Source: Embiotoca jacksoni
Lineage: Eukaryota; Chordata; Actinopteri; Embiotocidae
Direction of reading: 5' to 3'
Length of the DNA: 64,000 nucleotides
NCBI GenBank assembly: GCA_022577435.1
Contig: JAKOON010000052.1
Coordinates: forward strand, 1,303,654-1,367,653
The notes below the pieces were generated by a model. It worked only from the letters and a program-made list of their open reading frames with translations. It was not told the DNA's origin and did no database searches. Below, one piece after another: positions 49,371-63,850 of this stretch; positions within the stretch are counted from its first letter, which is position 1; each line of letters opens with the position of its first letter. A program made the translations under genes and the position numbers.

Positions 49371-52300
49371 ATGACTTTTTTGTCATATTTTAGACGACAT
49401 GCTATAGTATGACTTTTTTTTGGTCATATTTTGGACGACATGCTATAGTATGACTTTTTTTTTGGTCATATTTTGGACGACATGTTATAGTATGACTTTT
49501 TTTTGGGTCATATTTTAGACGACATGTTATAGTATGACTTTTTTGTCATATTTTAGACGACATGCTGTATTGTGACTTTTTTTCTTTCATATTTCAGACG
49601 ACATGCTATTGTATGACTTTTTTTTTCATATTTCAGACGACATGCTATAGTATGACTTTTTTTTTTCATATTTTAGACGACATGCTATAGTATGACTTTT
49701 TTTTTTCATATTTCAGACGACATGCTATAGTATGACTTTTTTTTTTCATATTTTAGACGACATGCTATAATATGACTTTTTGTTCTTTCATATTTCAGAC
49801 GACATGCTATAGTATGACTTTTTTTTTGGTCATATTTTGGACGACATGCTGTAGTATGATTTGTTTGTCATATTTTAGACGACATGCTATAGTACGACTT
49901 TTTTTCTTTCATATTTCAGACGACATGCTATTGTATGACTTTTTTTTTCATATTTCAGACGACATGCTATAGTATGACTTTTTTTTTTTCATATTTTAGA
50001 CGACATGCTATAGTATGACTGTTTTTTCATATTTCAGACGACATGCTATAGTATGACATTTTTTTTCATATTTTAGACGACATGCTATAATATGACTTTT
50101 TGTTCTTTCATATTTCAGACGACATGCTATAGTATGACTTTTTTTTTTCATATTTTAGACGACATGCTATAGTATGACTTTTTTTTTGGTCATATTTTGG
50201 ACGACATGCTATAGTATGATTTGTTTGTCATATTTTAGACGACATGCTATAGTATTACTTTTTGTCATATTTTAGACGACATGCTATAGTATGACTTTTT
50301 TTTATCATATTTTAGACGACATGCTATAGTTTGACTTTTTGTCATATTTTAGACGACATGCTATAGTATGACTTTTTTTTGGGTCATATTTTAGACGACA
50401 TGTTATAGTATGACTTTTTTGTCATATTTTAGACGAAATGCTATAGTATGACTTTTTTTGGGGTCATATTTTAGACGACATGTTATAGTATGACTTTTTT
50501 GTCATATTTTAGACGACATGCTATAGTATGACTTTTTTTTGGGTCATATTTTGGACGACATGCTATAGTATGACTTTTTTTTGGGTCATATTTTAGACGA
50601 CATGTTATAGTATGACTTTTTTGTCATATTTTAGACGACATGCTATAGTATGACTTTTTTTTGGTCATATTTTGGACGACATGCTATAGTATGACTTTTT
50701 TTTTGGTCATATTTTGGACGACATGTTATAGTATGACTTTTTTGTCATATTTTAGACGACATGCTATAGTATGACTTTTTTTTGGGTCATATTTTAGACG
50801 ACATGATATAGTATGACTTTTTTGTCATATTTTAGACGACATGCTATAGTATGACTTTTTTTTTTTTATCATATTTTAGACGACATGCTGTATTGTGACT
50901 TTTTTTCTTTCATATTTCAGACGACATGCTATTGTATGACTTTTTTTTCATATTTCAGACGACATGCTATAGTATGACTTTTTTTTTTCATATTTTAGAC
51001 GACATGCTATAGTATGACTTTTTGTTCTTTCATATTTCAGACGACATGCTATAGTATGACTTTTTTTTTTCATATTTTAGACGACATGCTATAGTATGAC
51101 TTTTTTTTTCATATTTCAGACGACATGCTATAGTATGACTTTTTTTTTCATATTTTAGACGACATGCTATAATATGACTTTTTGTTCTTTCATATTTCAG
51201 ACGACATGCTATAGTATGACTTTTTTTTTGGTCATATTTTGGACGACATGCTATAGTATGATTTGTTTGTCATATTTTAGACGACATGCTATAGTATGAC
51301 TTTTTTTCTTTCATATTTCAGACGACATGCTATTGTATGACTTTTTTTTTCATATTTCAGACGACATGCTATAGTATGACTTTTTTTTTTTCATATTTTA
51401 GACGACATGCTATAGTATGACTTTTTTTTTTCATATTTTAGACGACATGCTATAGTATGACTTTTTGTTCTTTCATATTTCAGACGACATGCTATAGTAT
51501 GACTTTTTTTTTTTCATATTTTAGACGACATGCTATAGTATGACTTTTTTTTTTCATATTTTAGACGACATGCTATAGTATGACTTTTTTTTTTCATATT
51601 TCAGACGACATGCTATAGTATGACTTTTTTTTTTCATATTTTAGACGACATGCTATAGTATGACTTTTTTTTTGGTCATATTTTGGACGACATGCTATAG
51701 TATGATTTGTTTGTCATATTTTAGACGACATGCTATAGTATTACTTTTTGTCATATTTTAGACGACATGCTATAGTATGACTTTTTTTTATCATATTTTA
51801 GACGACATGCTATAGTATGACTTTTTTTTGGTCATATTTTGGACGACATGCTATAGTATGACTTTTTTTTTTATCATATTTTAGACGACATGCTATAGTA
51901 TGACTTTTTTTAATCATATTTTAGACGACATGCTATAGTATGACTTTTGTTAATCATATTTTAGACGACATGCTATAGTATGACTTTTTTTTATCATATT
52001 TTAGACGACATGCTATAGTATGACTTTTTTTTATCATATTTTAGACGACATGCTATAGTATGACTTTTTTTTGGTCATATTTTGGACGACATGCTATAGT
52101 ATGATTTGTTTGTCATATTTTAGACGACATGCTATAGTATGACTTTTTTTTTTTTATCATATTTTAGACGACATGCTATAGTATGACTTTTTTTAATCAT
52201 ATTTTAGACGACATGCTATAGTATGACTTTTTTTTGGTCATATTTTGGACGACATGCTATAGTATGATTTGTTTGTCATATTTTAGACGACATGCTATAG

Positions 52301-55300
52301 TATGACTTTTTTTTTTTTTATCATATTTTAGACGACATGCTATAGTATGACTTTTTTTTTTTTTATCATATTTTAGACGACATGCTATAGTATGACTTTT
52401 TTTAATCATATTTTAGACGATATGCTATAGTATGATTTGTTTATCATATTTTAGACGACATGCTATAGTATGACTTTTTTTTGGTTTTATTTTGGACGAC
52501 ATGCTATAGTATGACTTTTTTGTCATATTTTAGACGACATGCTATAGTATGACTTTTTTTTGGTCATATTTTGGACGACATGCTATAGTATGATTTGTTT
52601 ATCATATTTTAGACGACATGCTATAGTATGACTTTTTTTTGGTTTTATTTTGGACGACATGCTATAGTATGACTTTTTTGTCATATTTTAGACGACATGC
52701 TATAGTATGACTTTTTTTTGGGTCATATTTTAGACGACATGTTATAGTATGACTTTTTTGTCATATTTTAGACGACATGCTCTGGTATGACTTTTTTTTT
52801 TTTATCATATTTTAGACGACATGCTGTAGTGTGACTTTTTCTTTCATATTTCAGACGACATGCTATAGTATGACTATTTTTTTCATATTTCAGACAACAT
52901 GCTATAGTATGACTTTTTTTTTCATATTTTAGACGACATGCTATAGTATGACTTTTTTTTTCATATTTCAGACGACATGCTATAGTATGACTTTTTTTTT
53001 CATATTTTAGACGACATGCTATAGTATGACTTTTTTTCTTTATCATATTTTAGACGACATGCTATAGTATGACTTTTTTTTGGTCATATTTTGGACGACA
53101 TGCTATAGTATGATTTGTTTGTCATATTTTAGACGACATGCTATAGTATGACTTTTTTTTGGTCATATTTTGGACGACATGCTATAGTATGACTTTTTTT
53201 TTGGTCATATTTTGGACGACATGCTATAGTATGACTTTTTTGTTATATTTTAGACGACATGCTATAGTATGACTTTTTTTTTTCATATTTTAGACGACAT
53301 GCTATAGTATGACTTTTTTTTGGTCATATTTTGGACGACATGCTATAGTATGATTTGTTTGTCATATTTTAGACGACATGCTATAGTATGACTTTTTTTT
53401 GGTCATATTTTGGGCGACATGCTATAGTATGACTTTTTTTTGGTCATATTTTGGACGACATGCTATAGTATGATTTGTTTGTCATATTTTAGACGACATG
53501 CTATAGTATGACTTTTTTTTTTTTATCATATTTTAGACGACATGCTATAGTATGACTTTTTTTAATCATATTTTAGACGACATGCTATAGTATGACTTTT
53601 TTTTGGTCATATTTTGGACGACATGCTATAGTATGATTTGTTTGTCATATTTTAGACGACATGCTATAGTATGACTTTTTTTTTTTTATCATATTTTAGA
53701 CGACATGCTATAGTATGACTTTTTTTTTTTTATCATATTTTAGACGACATGCTATAGTATGACTTTTTTTAATCATATTTTAGACGACATGCTATAGTAT
53801 GACTTTTTTTTGGTCATATTTTGGACGACATGCTATAGTATGATTTGTTTATCATATTTTAGACGACATGCTATAGTATGACTTTTTTTTGGTTTTATTT
53901 TGGACGACATGCTATAGTATGACTTTTTTGTCATATTTTAGACGACATGCTATAGTATGACTTTTTTTTGGGTCATATTTTGGACGACATGCTATAGTAT
54001 GACTTTTTTTTTGGTCATATTTTGGACGACATGCTATAGTATGACTTTTTTTTGGTCATATTTTGGACGACATGCTATAGTATGACTTTTTTGTCATATT
54101 TTAGACGACATGATATAGTATGACTTTTTTTTTTTCATATTTTAGACGACATGCTATAGTATGACTTTTTTTCTTTATCATATTTTAGACGACATGCTAT
54201 AGTATGACTTTTTTATCATATTTTAGATGACATGCTATAGTATGACTTTTTTATATCATATTTTAGACGACATGCTAAAGTATGACTTTTTATCATATTT
54301 TAGACGACATGCTATAGTATGACTTTTTTATATCATATTTTAGACGACATGCTAAAGTATGACTTTCATTTTTTTTTTATCATATTTTAGACGACATGTT
54401 ATAGTATGACTTTCATTTTTTTTTTATCATATTTTAGACGACATGTTATAGTATGACTTTCATTTTTTTTTTATCATATTTTAGACGACATGCTATAGTA
54501 TGACTTTCATTTTTTTTTTATCATATTTTAGACGACATGCTATAGTATGACTTTCATATTTTTTTTTTTATCATATTTTAGACGACATGTTATAGTATGA
54601 CTTTTTTTTTGGTCATATTTTGGACGACATGCTATAGTATGACTTTTTTTTATCATATTTTAGACTACATGCTATAGTATGACTTTTTTTCTTTATCATA
54701 TTTTAGATGACATGCTATAGTATGACTTTTTTTTTGGTCATATTTTGGACGACATGCTATAGTATGATTTGTTTGTCATATTTCAGACGACATGCTATAG
54801 TATGACTTTTTTTTGTCATATTTCAGACGACATGCTATAGTATGACTTTTTTTGGGGTCATATTTTAGACGACATGTTATAGTATGACTTTTTTTTGTCA
54901 TATTTTAGACGACATTCTATAGTATGACTTTTTTTTGTCATATTTTAGACGACATGCTATAGTATGACTTTTTTTTGTCATATTTTAGACGACATGCTAT
55001 AGTATGACTTTTTTTTGGGTCATATTTTGGACGACATGCTATAGTATGACTTTTTTTTGGGTCATATTTTAGACGACATGTTATAGTATGACTTTTTTGT
55101 CATATTTTAGACGACATGCTATAGTATGACTTTTTTTTGGTCATATTTTGGACGACATGCTATAGTATGACTTTTTTTTTGGTCATATTTTGGACGACAT
55201 GTTATAGTATGACTTTTTTTTGGGTCATATTTTAGACGACATGTTATAGTATGACTTTTTTGTCATATTTTAGACGACATGCTGTATTGTGACTTTTTTT

Positions 55301-57340
55301 CTTTCATATTTCAGACGACATGCTATTGTATGACTTTTTTTTTCATATTTCAGACGACATGCTATAGTATGACTTTTTTTTTTCATATTTTAGACGACAT
55401 GCTATAGTATGACTTTTTTTTTTCATATTTCAGACGACATGCTATAGTATGACTTTTTTTTTTCATATTTTAGACGACATGCTATAATATGACTTTTTGT
55501 TCTTTCATATTTCAGACGACATGCTATAGTATGACTTTTTTTTTGGTCATATTTTGGACGACATGCTGTAGTATGATTTGTTTGTCATATTTTAGACGAC
55601 ATGCTATAGTACGACTTTTTTTCTTTCATATTTCAGACGACATGCTATTGTATGACTTTTTTTTTCATATTTCAGACGACATGCTATAGTATGACTTTTT
55701 TTTTTTCATATTTTAGACGACATGCTATAGTATGACTGTTTTTTCATATTTCAGACGACATGCTATAGTATGACATTTTTTTTCATATTTTAGACGACAT
55801 GCTATAATATGACTTTTTGTTCTTTCATATTTCAGACGACATGCTATAGTATGACTTTTTTTTTTCATATTTTAGACGACATGCTATAGTATGACTTTTT
55901 TTTTGGTCATATTTTGGACGACATGCTATAGTATGATTTGTTTGTCATATTTTAGACGACATGCTATAGTATTACTTTTTGTCATATTTTAGACGACATG
56001 CTATAGTATGACTTTTTTTTATCATATTTTAGACGACATGCTATAGTTTGACTTTTTGTCATATTTTAGACGACATGCTATAGTATGACTTTTTTTTGGG
56101 TCATATTTTAGACGACATGTTATAGTATGACTTTTTTGACATATTTTAGACGAAATGCTATAGTATGACTTTTTTTGGGGTCATATTTTAGACGACATGT
56201 TACAGTATGACTTTTTTGTCATATTTTAGACGACATGCTATAGTATGACTTTTTTTTGGGTCATATTTTGGACGACATGCTATAGTATGACTTTTTTTTG
56301 GGTCATATTTTAGACGACATGTTATAGTATGACTTTTTTGTCATATTTTAGACGACATGCTATAGTATGACTTTTTTTTGGTCATATTTTGGACGACATG
56401 CTATAGTATGACTTTTTTTTTGGTCATATTTTGGACGACATGTTATAGTATGACTTTTTTGTCATATTTTAGACGACATGCTATAGTATGACTTTTTTTT
56501 GGGTCATATTTTAGACGACATGATATAGTATGACTTTTTTGTCATATTTTAGACGACATGCTATAGTATGACTTTTTTTTTTTTATCATATTTTAGACGA
56601 CATGCTGTATTGTGACTTTTTTTCTTTCATATTTCAGACGACATGCTATTGTATGACTTTTTTTTCATATTTCAGACGACATGCTATAGTATGACTTTTT
56701 TTTTTCATATTTTAGACGACATGCTATAGTATGACTTTTTGTTCTTTCATATTTCAGACGACATGCTATAGTATGACTTTTTTTTTTCATATTTTAGACG
56801 ACATGCTATAGTATGACTTTTTTTTTCATATTTCAGACGACATGCTATAGTATGACTTTTTTTTTCATATTTTAGACGACATGCTATAATATGACTTTTT
56901 GTTCTTTCATATTTCAGACGACATGCTATAGTATGACTTTTTTTTTGGTCATATTTTGGACGACATGCTATAGTATGATTTGTTTGTCATATTTTAGACG
57001 ACATGCTATAGTATGACTTTTTTTCTTTCATATTTCAGACGACATGCTATTGTATGACTTTTTTTTTCATATTTCAGACGACATGCTATAGTATGACTTT
57101 TTTTTTTTCATATTTTAGACGACATGCTATAGTATGACTTTTTTTTTTCATATTTTAGACGACATGCTATAGTATGACTTTTTGTTCTTTCATATTTCAG
57201 ACGACATGCTATAGTATGACTTTTTTTTTTTCATATTTTAGACGACATGCTATAGTATGACTTTTTTTTTTCATATTTTAGACGACATGCTATAGTATGA
57301 CTTTTTTTTTTCATATTTCAGACGACATGCTATAGTATGA
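46100..57340 (+). repeat. 5.72-kb tandem higher-order duplication
   Basis: The same 5,717-bp offset links TTTTGTTAATCAT at 46,232 and 51,949, TTTGGGCGAC at 47,695 and 53,412, and AGACTACATGC at 48,946 and 54,663. The copies end near 51,620 and 57,340. The constant offset over about 5.5 kb means almost no indels since duplication. Confidence 0.93.
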
Positions 57341-60300
57341 TTTGTTTGTCATATTTTAGACGACATGCTATAGTATGACTTTTTTTTGGTCATATTTTGG
57401 ACGACATGCTATAGTATGACTTTTTTGTCATATTTTAGACGACATGCTATAGTATGACTTTTTTTTGGGTCATATTTTAGACGACATGTTATAGTATGAC
57501 TTTTTTTTTGGTCATATTTTAGACGACATGCTATAGTATGACTTTTTTTTTGGTCATATTTTGGACGACATGCTATAGTATGACTTTTTAGTCATATTTT
57601 AGACGACATGCTATAGTATGACTTTTTTTTGGGTCATATTTTAGACGACATGCTATAGTATGACTTTTTTTTTGGTCATATTTTGGACGACATGCTATAG
57701 TGTGACTTTTTTGTCATATTTTAGACGACATGCTATAGTATGACTTTTTTTTGGGTCATATTTTAGACGACATGTTATAGTATGACTTTTTTGTCATATT
57801 TTAGACGACATGCTCTGGTATGACTTTTTTTTTTATCATATTTTAGACGACATGCTGTAGTGTGACTTTTTTTCTTTCATATTTCAGACGACATGCTATT
57901 GTATGACTTTTTTTTTCATATTTCAGACGACATGCTATAGTATGACTTTTTTTTTTCATATTTTAGACGACATGCTATAGTATGATTTGTTTGTCATATT
58001 TTAGACGACATGCTATAGTATGACTTTTTTTCTTTCATATTTCAGACGACATGCTATAGTATGACTTTTTTTTTCATATTTTAGACGACATGCTATAGTA
58101 TGACTTTTTTTTCATATTTCAGACGACATGCTATAGTATGACTTTTTGTTATTTCATATTTCAGACGACATGCTATAGTATGACTTTTTTTTTTCATATT
58201 TTAGACGACATGCTATAGTATGACTTTTTGTTCTTTCATATTTCAGACGACATGCTATAGTATGACTTTTTTTTTTCATATTTTAGACGACATGCTATAG
58301 TATGACTTTTTTTTTGGTCATATTTTGGACGACATGCTATAGTATGATTTGTTTGTCATATTTTAGACGACATGCTATAGTATGACTTTTTTTATCATAT
58401 TTTGGACGACATGCTATAGTATGATTTGTTTGTCATATTTTAGACGACATGCCATAGTATTACTTTTTTTTCATATTTTAGACGACATGCTATAGTATGA
58501 TTTTTTTTTATCATATTTTGGACGACATGCTATAGTATGATTTGTTTGTCATATTTTAGACGACATGCTATAGTATGACTTTTTTTCTTTATCATATTTT
58601 AGACGACATGCTATAGTATGACTTTTTTTTGGTCATATTTTGGACGACATGCTATAGTATGATTTGTTTGTCATATTTTAGACGACATGCTATAGTATGA
58701 CTTTTTTTTGGTCATATTTTGGACGACATGCTATAGTATGACTTTTTTTTTGGTCATATTTTGGACGACATGCTATAGTATGACTTTTTTGTCATATTTT
58801 AGACGACATGCTATAGTATGACTTTTTTTTGGGTCATATTTTAGACGACATGTTATAGTATGACTTTTTTGTCATATTTTAGACGACATGCTCTGGTATG
58901 ACTTTTTTTTTATCATATTTTAGACGACATGCTATAGTATGACTTTTTTTTTCATATTTCAGACGACATGCTATAGTATGACTTTTTTTTTTCATATTTT
59001 AGACGACATGCTATAGTATGACTTTTTGTTCTTTCATATTTCAGACGACATGCTATAGTATGACTTTTTTTTTTATATTTTAGACGACATGCTATAGTAT
59101 GACTTTTTTTTGGGTCATATTTTGGACGACATGCTATAGTATGATTTGTTTGTCATATTTTAGACGACATGCTATAGTATGACTTTTTTTTCATATTTTA
59201 GACGACATGCTATAGTATGACTTTTTTTATCATATTTTAGACGACATGCTATAGTATGACTTTTTTTTTTATCATACTTTAGACGACATGCTATAGTATG
59301 ACTTTTTTTTCATATTTTGGACGACATGCTATAGTATGATTTGTTTGTCATATTTTAGACGACATGCCATAGTATTACTTTTTTTTCATATTTTAGACGA
59401 CATGCTATAGTATGACTTTTTTTATCATATTTTAGACGACATGCTATAGTATGACTTTTTTTTTTATCATACTTTAGACGACATGCTATAGTATGACTTT
59501 TTTTTATCATATTTTAGACGACATGCTATAGTATGACTTTTTTTTTGGTCATATTTTGGACGACATGCTATAGTATGATTTGTTTGTCATATTTTAGACG
59601 ACATGCTATAGTATGACTTTTTGTCATATTTTAGACGACATGCCATAGTATTACTTTTTTTTCATATTTTAGACGACATGCTATAGTATGACTTTTTTTT
59701 TATCATATTTTAGACGACATGCTATAGTATGATTTGTTTGTCATATTTTAGACGACATGCTATAGTATGACTTTTTTTTGGTCATATTTTGGACGACATG
59801 CTATAGTATGACTTTTTTTTGGGTCATATTTTGTACGACATGCTATAGCATGACTTTTTTGTCATATTTTAGACGACATGCTATAGTATGACTTTTTTTT
59901 GGGTCATATTTTAGACGACATGTTATAGTATGACTTTTTTGTCATATTTTAGACGACATGCTCTGGTATGACTTTTTTTTTTTATCATATTTTAGATGAC
60001 ATGCTGTAGTGTGACTTTTTTTCTTTCATATTTCAGACGACATGCTATTGTATGACTTTTTTTTTCATATTTCAGACGACATGCTATATTATGACTTTTT
60101 TTTTTCATATTTTAGACGACATGCTATAGTATGACTTTTTTTTTCATATTTCAGACGACATGCTATAGTATGACTTTTTTTTTTCATATTTTAGACGACA
60201 TGCTATAATATGACTTTTTGTTCTTTCATATTTCAGACGACATGCTATAGTATGACTTTTTTTTTGGTCATATTTTGGACGACATGCTATAGTATGATTT

Positions 60301-63300
60301 GTTTGTCATATTTTAGACGACTTGCTATAGTATGACTTTTTTTCGTTCATATTTCAAACGACATGCTATTGTATGACTTTTTTTTTTCATATTTCAGACG
60401 ACATGCTATAGTATGACTTTTTTTTTTCATATTTTAGACGACATGCTATAATATGACTTTTTTTTGTCATATTTTAGACGACATGCTATAGTATTACTTT
60501 TTGTCATATTTTAGACGACATGCTATAGTATGACTTTTTTTTATCATATTTTGGACGACATGCTATAGTATGATTTGTTTGTCATATTTTAGACGACATG
60601 CTATAGTATGACTTTTTTTTGGTCATATTTTGGACGACATGCTATAGTATGACTTTTTTGTCATATTTTAGACGACATGCTATAGTATGACTTTTTTTTG
60701 GGTCATATTTTAGACGACATGTTATAGTATGACTTTTTTTTTGGTCATATTTTAGACGACATGCTATAGTATGACTTTTTTTTTGGTCATATTTTGGACG
60801 ACATGCTATAGTATGACTTTTTTGTCATATTTTAGACGACATGCTATAGTATGACTTTTTTTTGGGTCATATTTTAGACGACATGCTATAGTATGACTTT
60901 TTTTTTGGTCATATTTTGGACGACATGCTATAGTATGACTTTTTTGTCATATTTTAGACGACATGCTATAGTATGACTTTTTTTTGGGTCATATTTTAGA
61001 CGACATGTTATAGTATGACTTTTTTGTCATATTTTAGACGACATGCTCTGGTATGACTTTTTTTTTTTATCATATTTTAGACGACATGCTGTAGTGTGAC
61101 TTTTTTTCTTTCATATTTCAGACGACATGCTATTGTATGACTTTTTTTTTCATATTTCAGACGACATGCTATAGTATGACTTTTTTTTTTCATATTTTAG
61201 ACGACATGCTATAGTATGATTTGTTTGTCATATTTTAGACGACATGCTATAGTATGACTTTTTTTCTTTCATATTTCAGACGACATGCTATAGTATGACT
61301 TTTTTTTTCATATTTTAGACGACATGCTATAGTATGACTTTTTTTTCATATTTCAGACGACATGCTATAGTATGACTTTTTGTTCTTTCATATTTCAGAC
61401 GACATGCTATAGTATGACTTTTTTTTTTCATATTTTAGACGACATGCTATAGTATGACTTTTTGTTCTTTCATATTTCAGACGACATGCTATAGTATGAC
61501 TTTTTTTTTTCATATTTTAGACGACATGCTATAGTATGACTTTTTTTTTGGTCATATTTTGGACGACATGCTATAGTATGATTTGTTTGTCATATTTTAG
61601 ACGACATGCTATAGTATGACTTTTTTTATCATATTTTGGACGACATGCTATAGTATGATTTGTTTGTCATATTTTAGACGACATGCCATAGTATTACTTT
61701 TTTTTCATATTTTAGACGACATGCTATAGTATGATTTTTTTTTATCATATTTTGGACGACATGCTATAGTATGATTTGTTTGTCATATTTTAGACGACAT
61801 GCTATAGTATGACTTTTTTTCTTTATCATATTTTAGACGACATGCTATAGTATGACTTTTTTTTGGTCATATTTTGGACGACATGCTATAGTATGATTTG
61901 TTTGTCATATTTTAGACGACATGCTATAGTATGACTTTTTTTTGGTCATATTTTGGACGACATGCTATAGTATGACTTTTTTTTTGGTCATATTTTGGAC
62001 GACATGCTATAGTATGACTTTTTTGTCATATTTTAGACGACATGCTATAGTATGACTTTTTTTTGGGTCATATTTTAGACGACATGTTATAGTATGACTT
62101 TTTTGTCATATTTTAGACGACATGCTCTGGTATGACTTTTTTTTTATCATATTTTAGACGACATGCTATAGTATGACTTTTTTTTTCATATTTCAGACGA
62201 CATGCTATAGTATGACTTTTTTTTTTCATATTTTAGACGACATGCTATAGTATGACTTTTTGTTCTTTCATATTTCAGACGACATGCTATAGTATGACTT
62301 TTTTTTTTATATTTTAGACGACATGCTATAGTATGACTTTTTTTTGGGTCATATTTTGGACGACATGCTATAGTATGATTTGTTTGTCATATTTTAGACG
62401 ACATGCTATAGTATGACTTTTTGTCATATTTTAGACGACATGCCATAGTATTACTTTTTTTTCATATTTTAGACGACATGCTATAGTATGACTTTTTTTT
62501 ATCATATTTTAGACGACATGCTATAGTATGACTTTTTTTTTTATCATACTTTAGACGACATGCTATAGTATGACTTTTTTTTATCATATTTTAGACGACA
62601 TGCTATAGTATGACTTTTTTTTTGGTCATATTTTGGACGACATGCTATAGTATGATTTGTTTGTCATATTTTAGACGACATGCTATAGTATGACTTTTTG
62701 TCATATTTTAGACGACATGCCATAGTATTACTTTTTTTTCATATTTTAGACGACATGCTATAGTATGACTTTTTTTTTATCATATTTTAGACGACATGCT
62801 ATAGTATGATTTGTTTGTCATATTTTAGACGACATGCTATAGTATGACTTTTTTTTGGTCATATTTTGGACGACATGCTATAGTATGACTTTTTTTTGGG
62901 TCATATTTTGGACGACATGCTATAGCATGACTTTTTTGTCATATTTTAGACGACATGCTATAGTATGACTTTTTTTTGGGTCATATTTTAGACGACATGT
63001 TATAGTATGACTTTTTTGTCATATTTTAGACGACATGCTCTGGTATGACTTTTTTTTTTATCATATTTTAGATGACATGCTGTAGTGTGACTTTTTTTTT
63101 CATATTTCAGACGACATGCTATATTATGACTTTTTTTTTTCATATTTTAGACGACATGCTATAGTATGACTTTTTTTTTCATATTTCAGACGACATGCTA
63201 TAGTATGACTTTTTTTTTTCATATTTTAGACGACATGCTATAATATGACTTTTTGTTCTTTCATATTTCAGACGACATGCTATAGTATGACTTTTTTTTT

Positions 63301-63850
63301 GGTCATATTTTGGACGACATGCTATAGTATGATTTGTTTGTCATATTTTAGACGACTTGCTATAGTATGACTTTTTTTCTTTCATATTTCAAACGACATG
63401 CTATTGTATGACTTTTTTTTTTCATATTTCAGACGACATGCTATAGTATGACTTTTTTTTTCATATTTTAGACGACATGCTATAGTATGTCTTTTTTTTT
63501 CATATTTCAGACGACATGCTATAGTATGACTTTTTTTTTGGTCATATTTTGGACGACATGCTATAGTATGATTTGTTTGTCATATTTTAGACGACATGCT
63601 ATAGTATGACTTTTTGTCATATTTTAGACGACATGCCATAGTATTACTTTTTTTTCATATTTTAGACGACATGCTATAGTATGACTTTTTTTTTGGTCAT
63701 ATTTTAGACGACATGCTATAGTATGATTTGTTTGTCATATTTTAGACGACATGCTATAGTATGACTTTTTGTCATATTTTAGACGACATGCCATAGTATT
63801 ACTTTTTTTTCATATTTTAGACGACATGCTATAGTATGTCTTTTTTTTAT
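57341..63850 (+). repeat. 3.23-kb duplication built from ~1.08-kb sub-blocks
   Basis: The GCTCTGGTATG unit occurs near 57,813, 58,891, 59,961, 61,045, 62,125 and 63,039, so spacing is about 1.07-1.08 kb with a last step of 914 bp. Flanking variants alternate in threes: 57,813 matches 61,045, 58,891 matches 62,125, and 59,961 matches 63,039. The larger period is therefore about 3,232-3,234 bp (3,078 for the last pair). Confidence 0.88.

Noticed and set aside
26280..53046. Repeated minus-strand open frames in the satellite (KSHTIACRLKYE-type 13-residue repeats) at 26.3, 28.1, 31.1, 38.1, 43.3, 47.1 and 52.8 kb
   Set aside because: They arise because some units are 39 bp, a multiple of three, and the frame breaks as soon as the T-run length changes. 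There is no start context, promoter, or sequence pattern beyond the DNA repeat. They are useful only as markers of block duplication.
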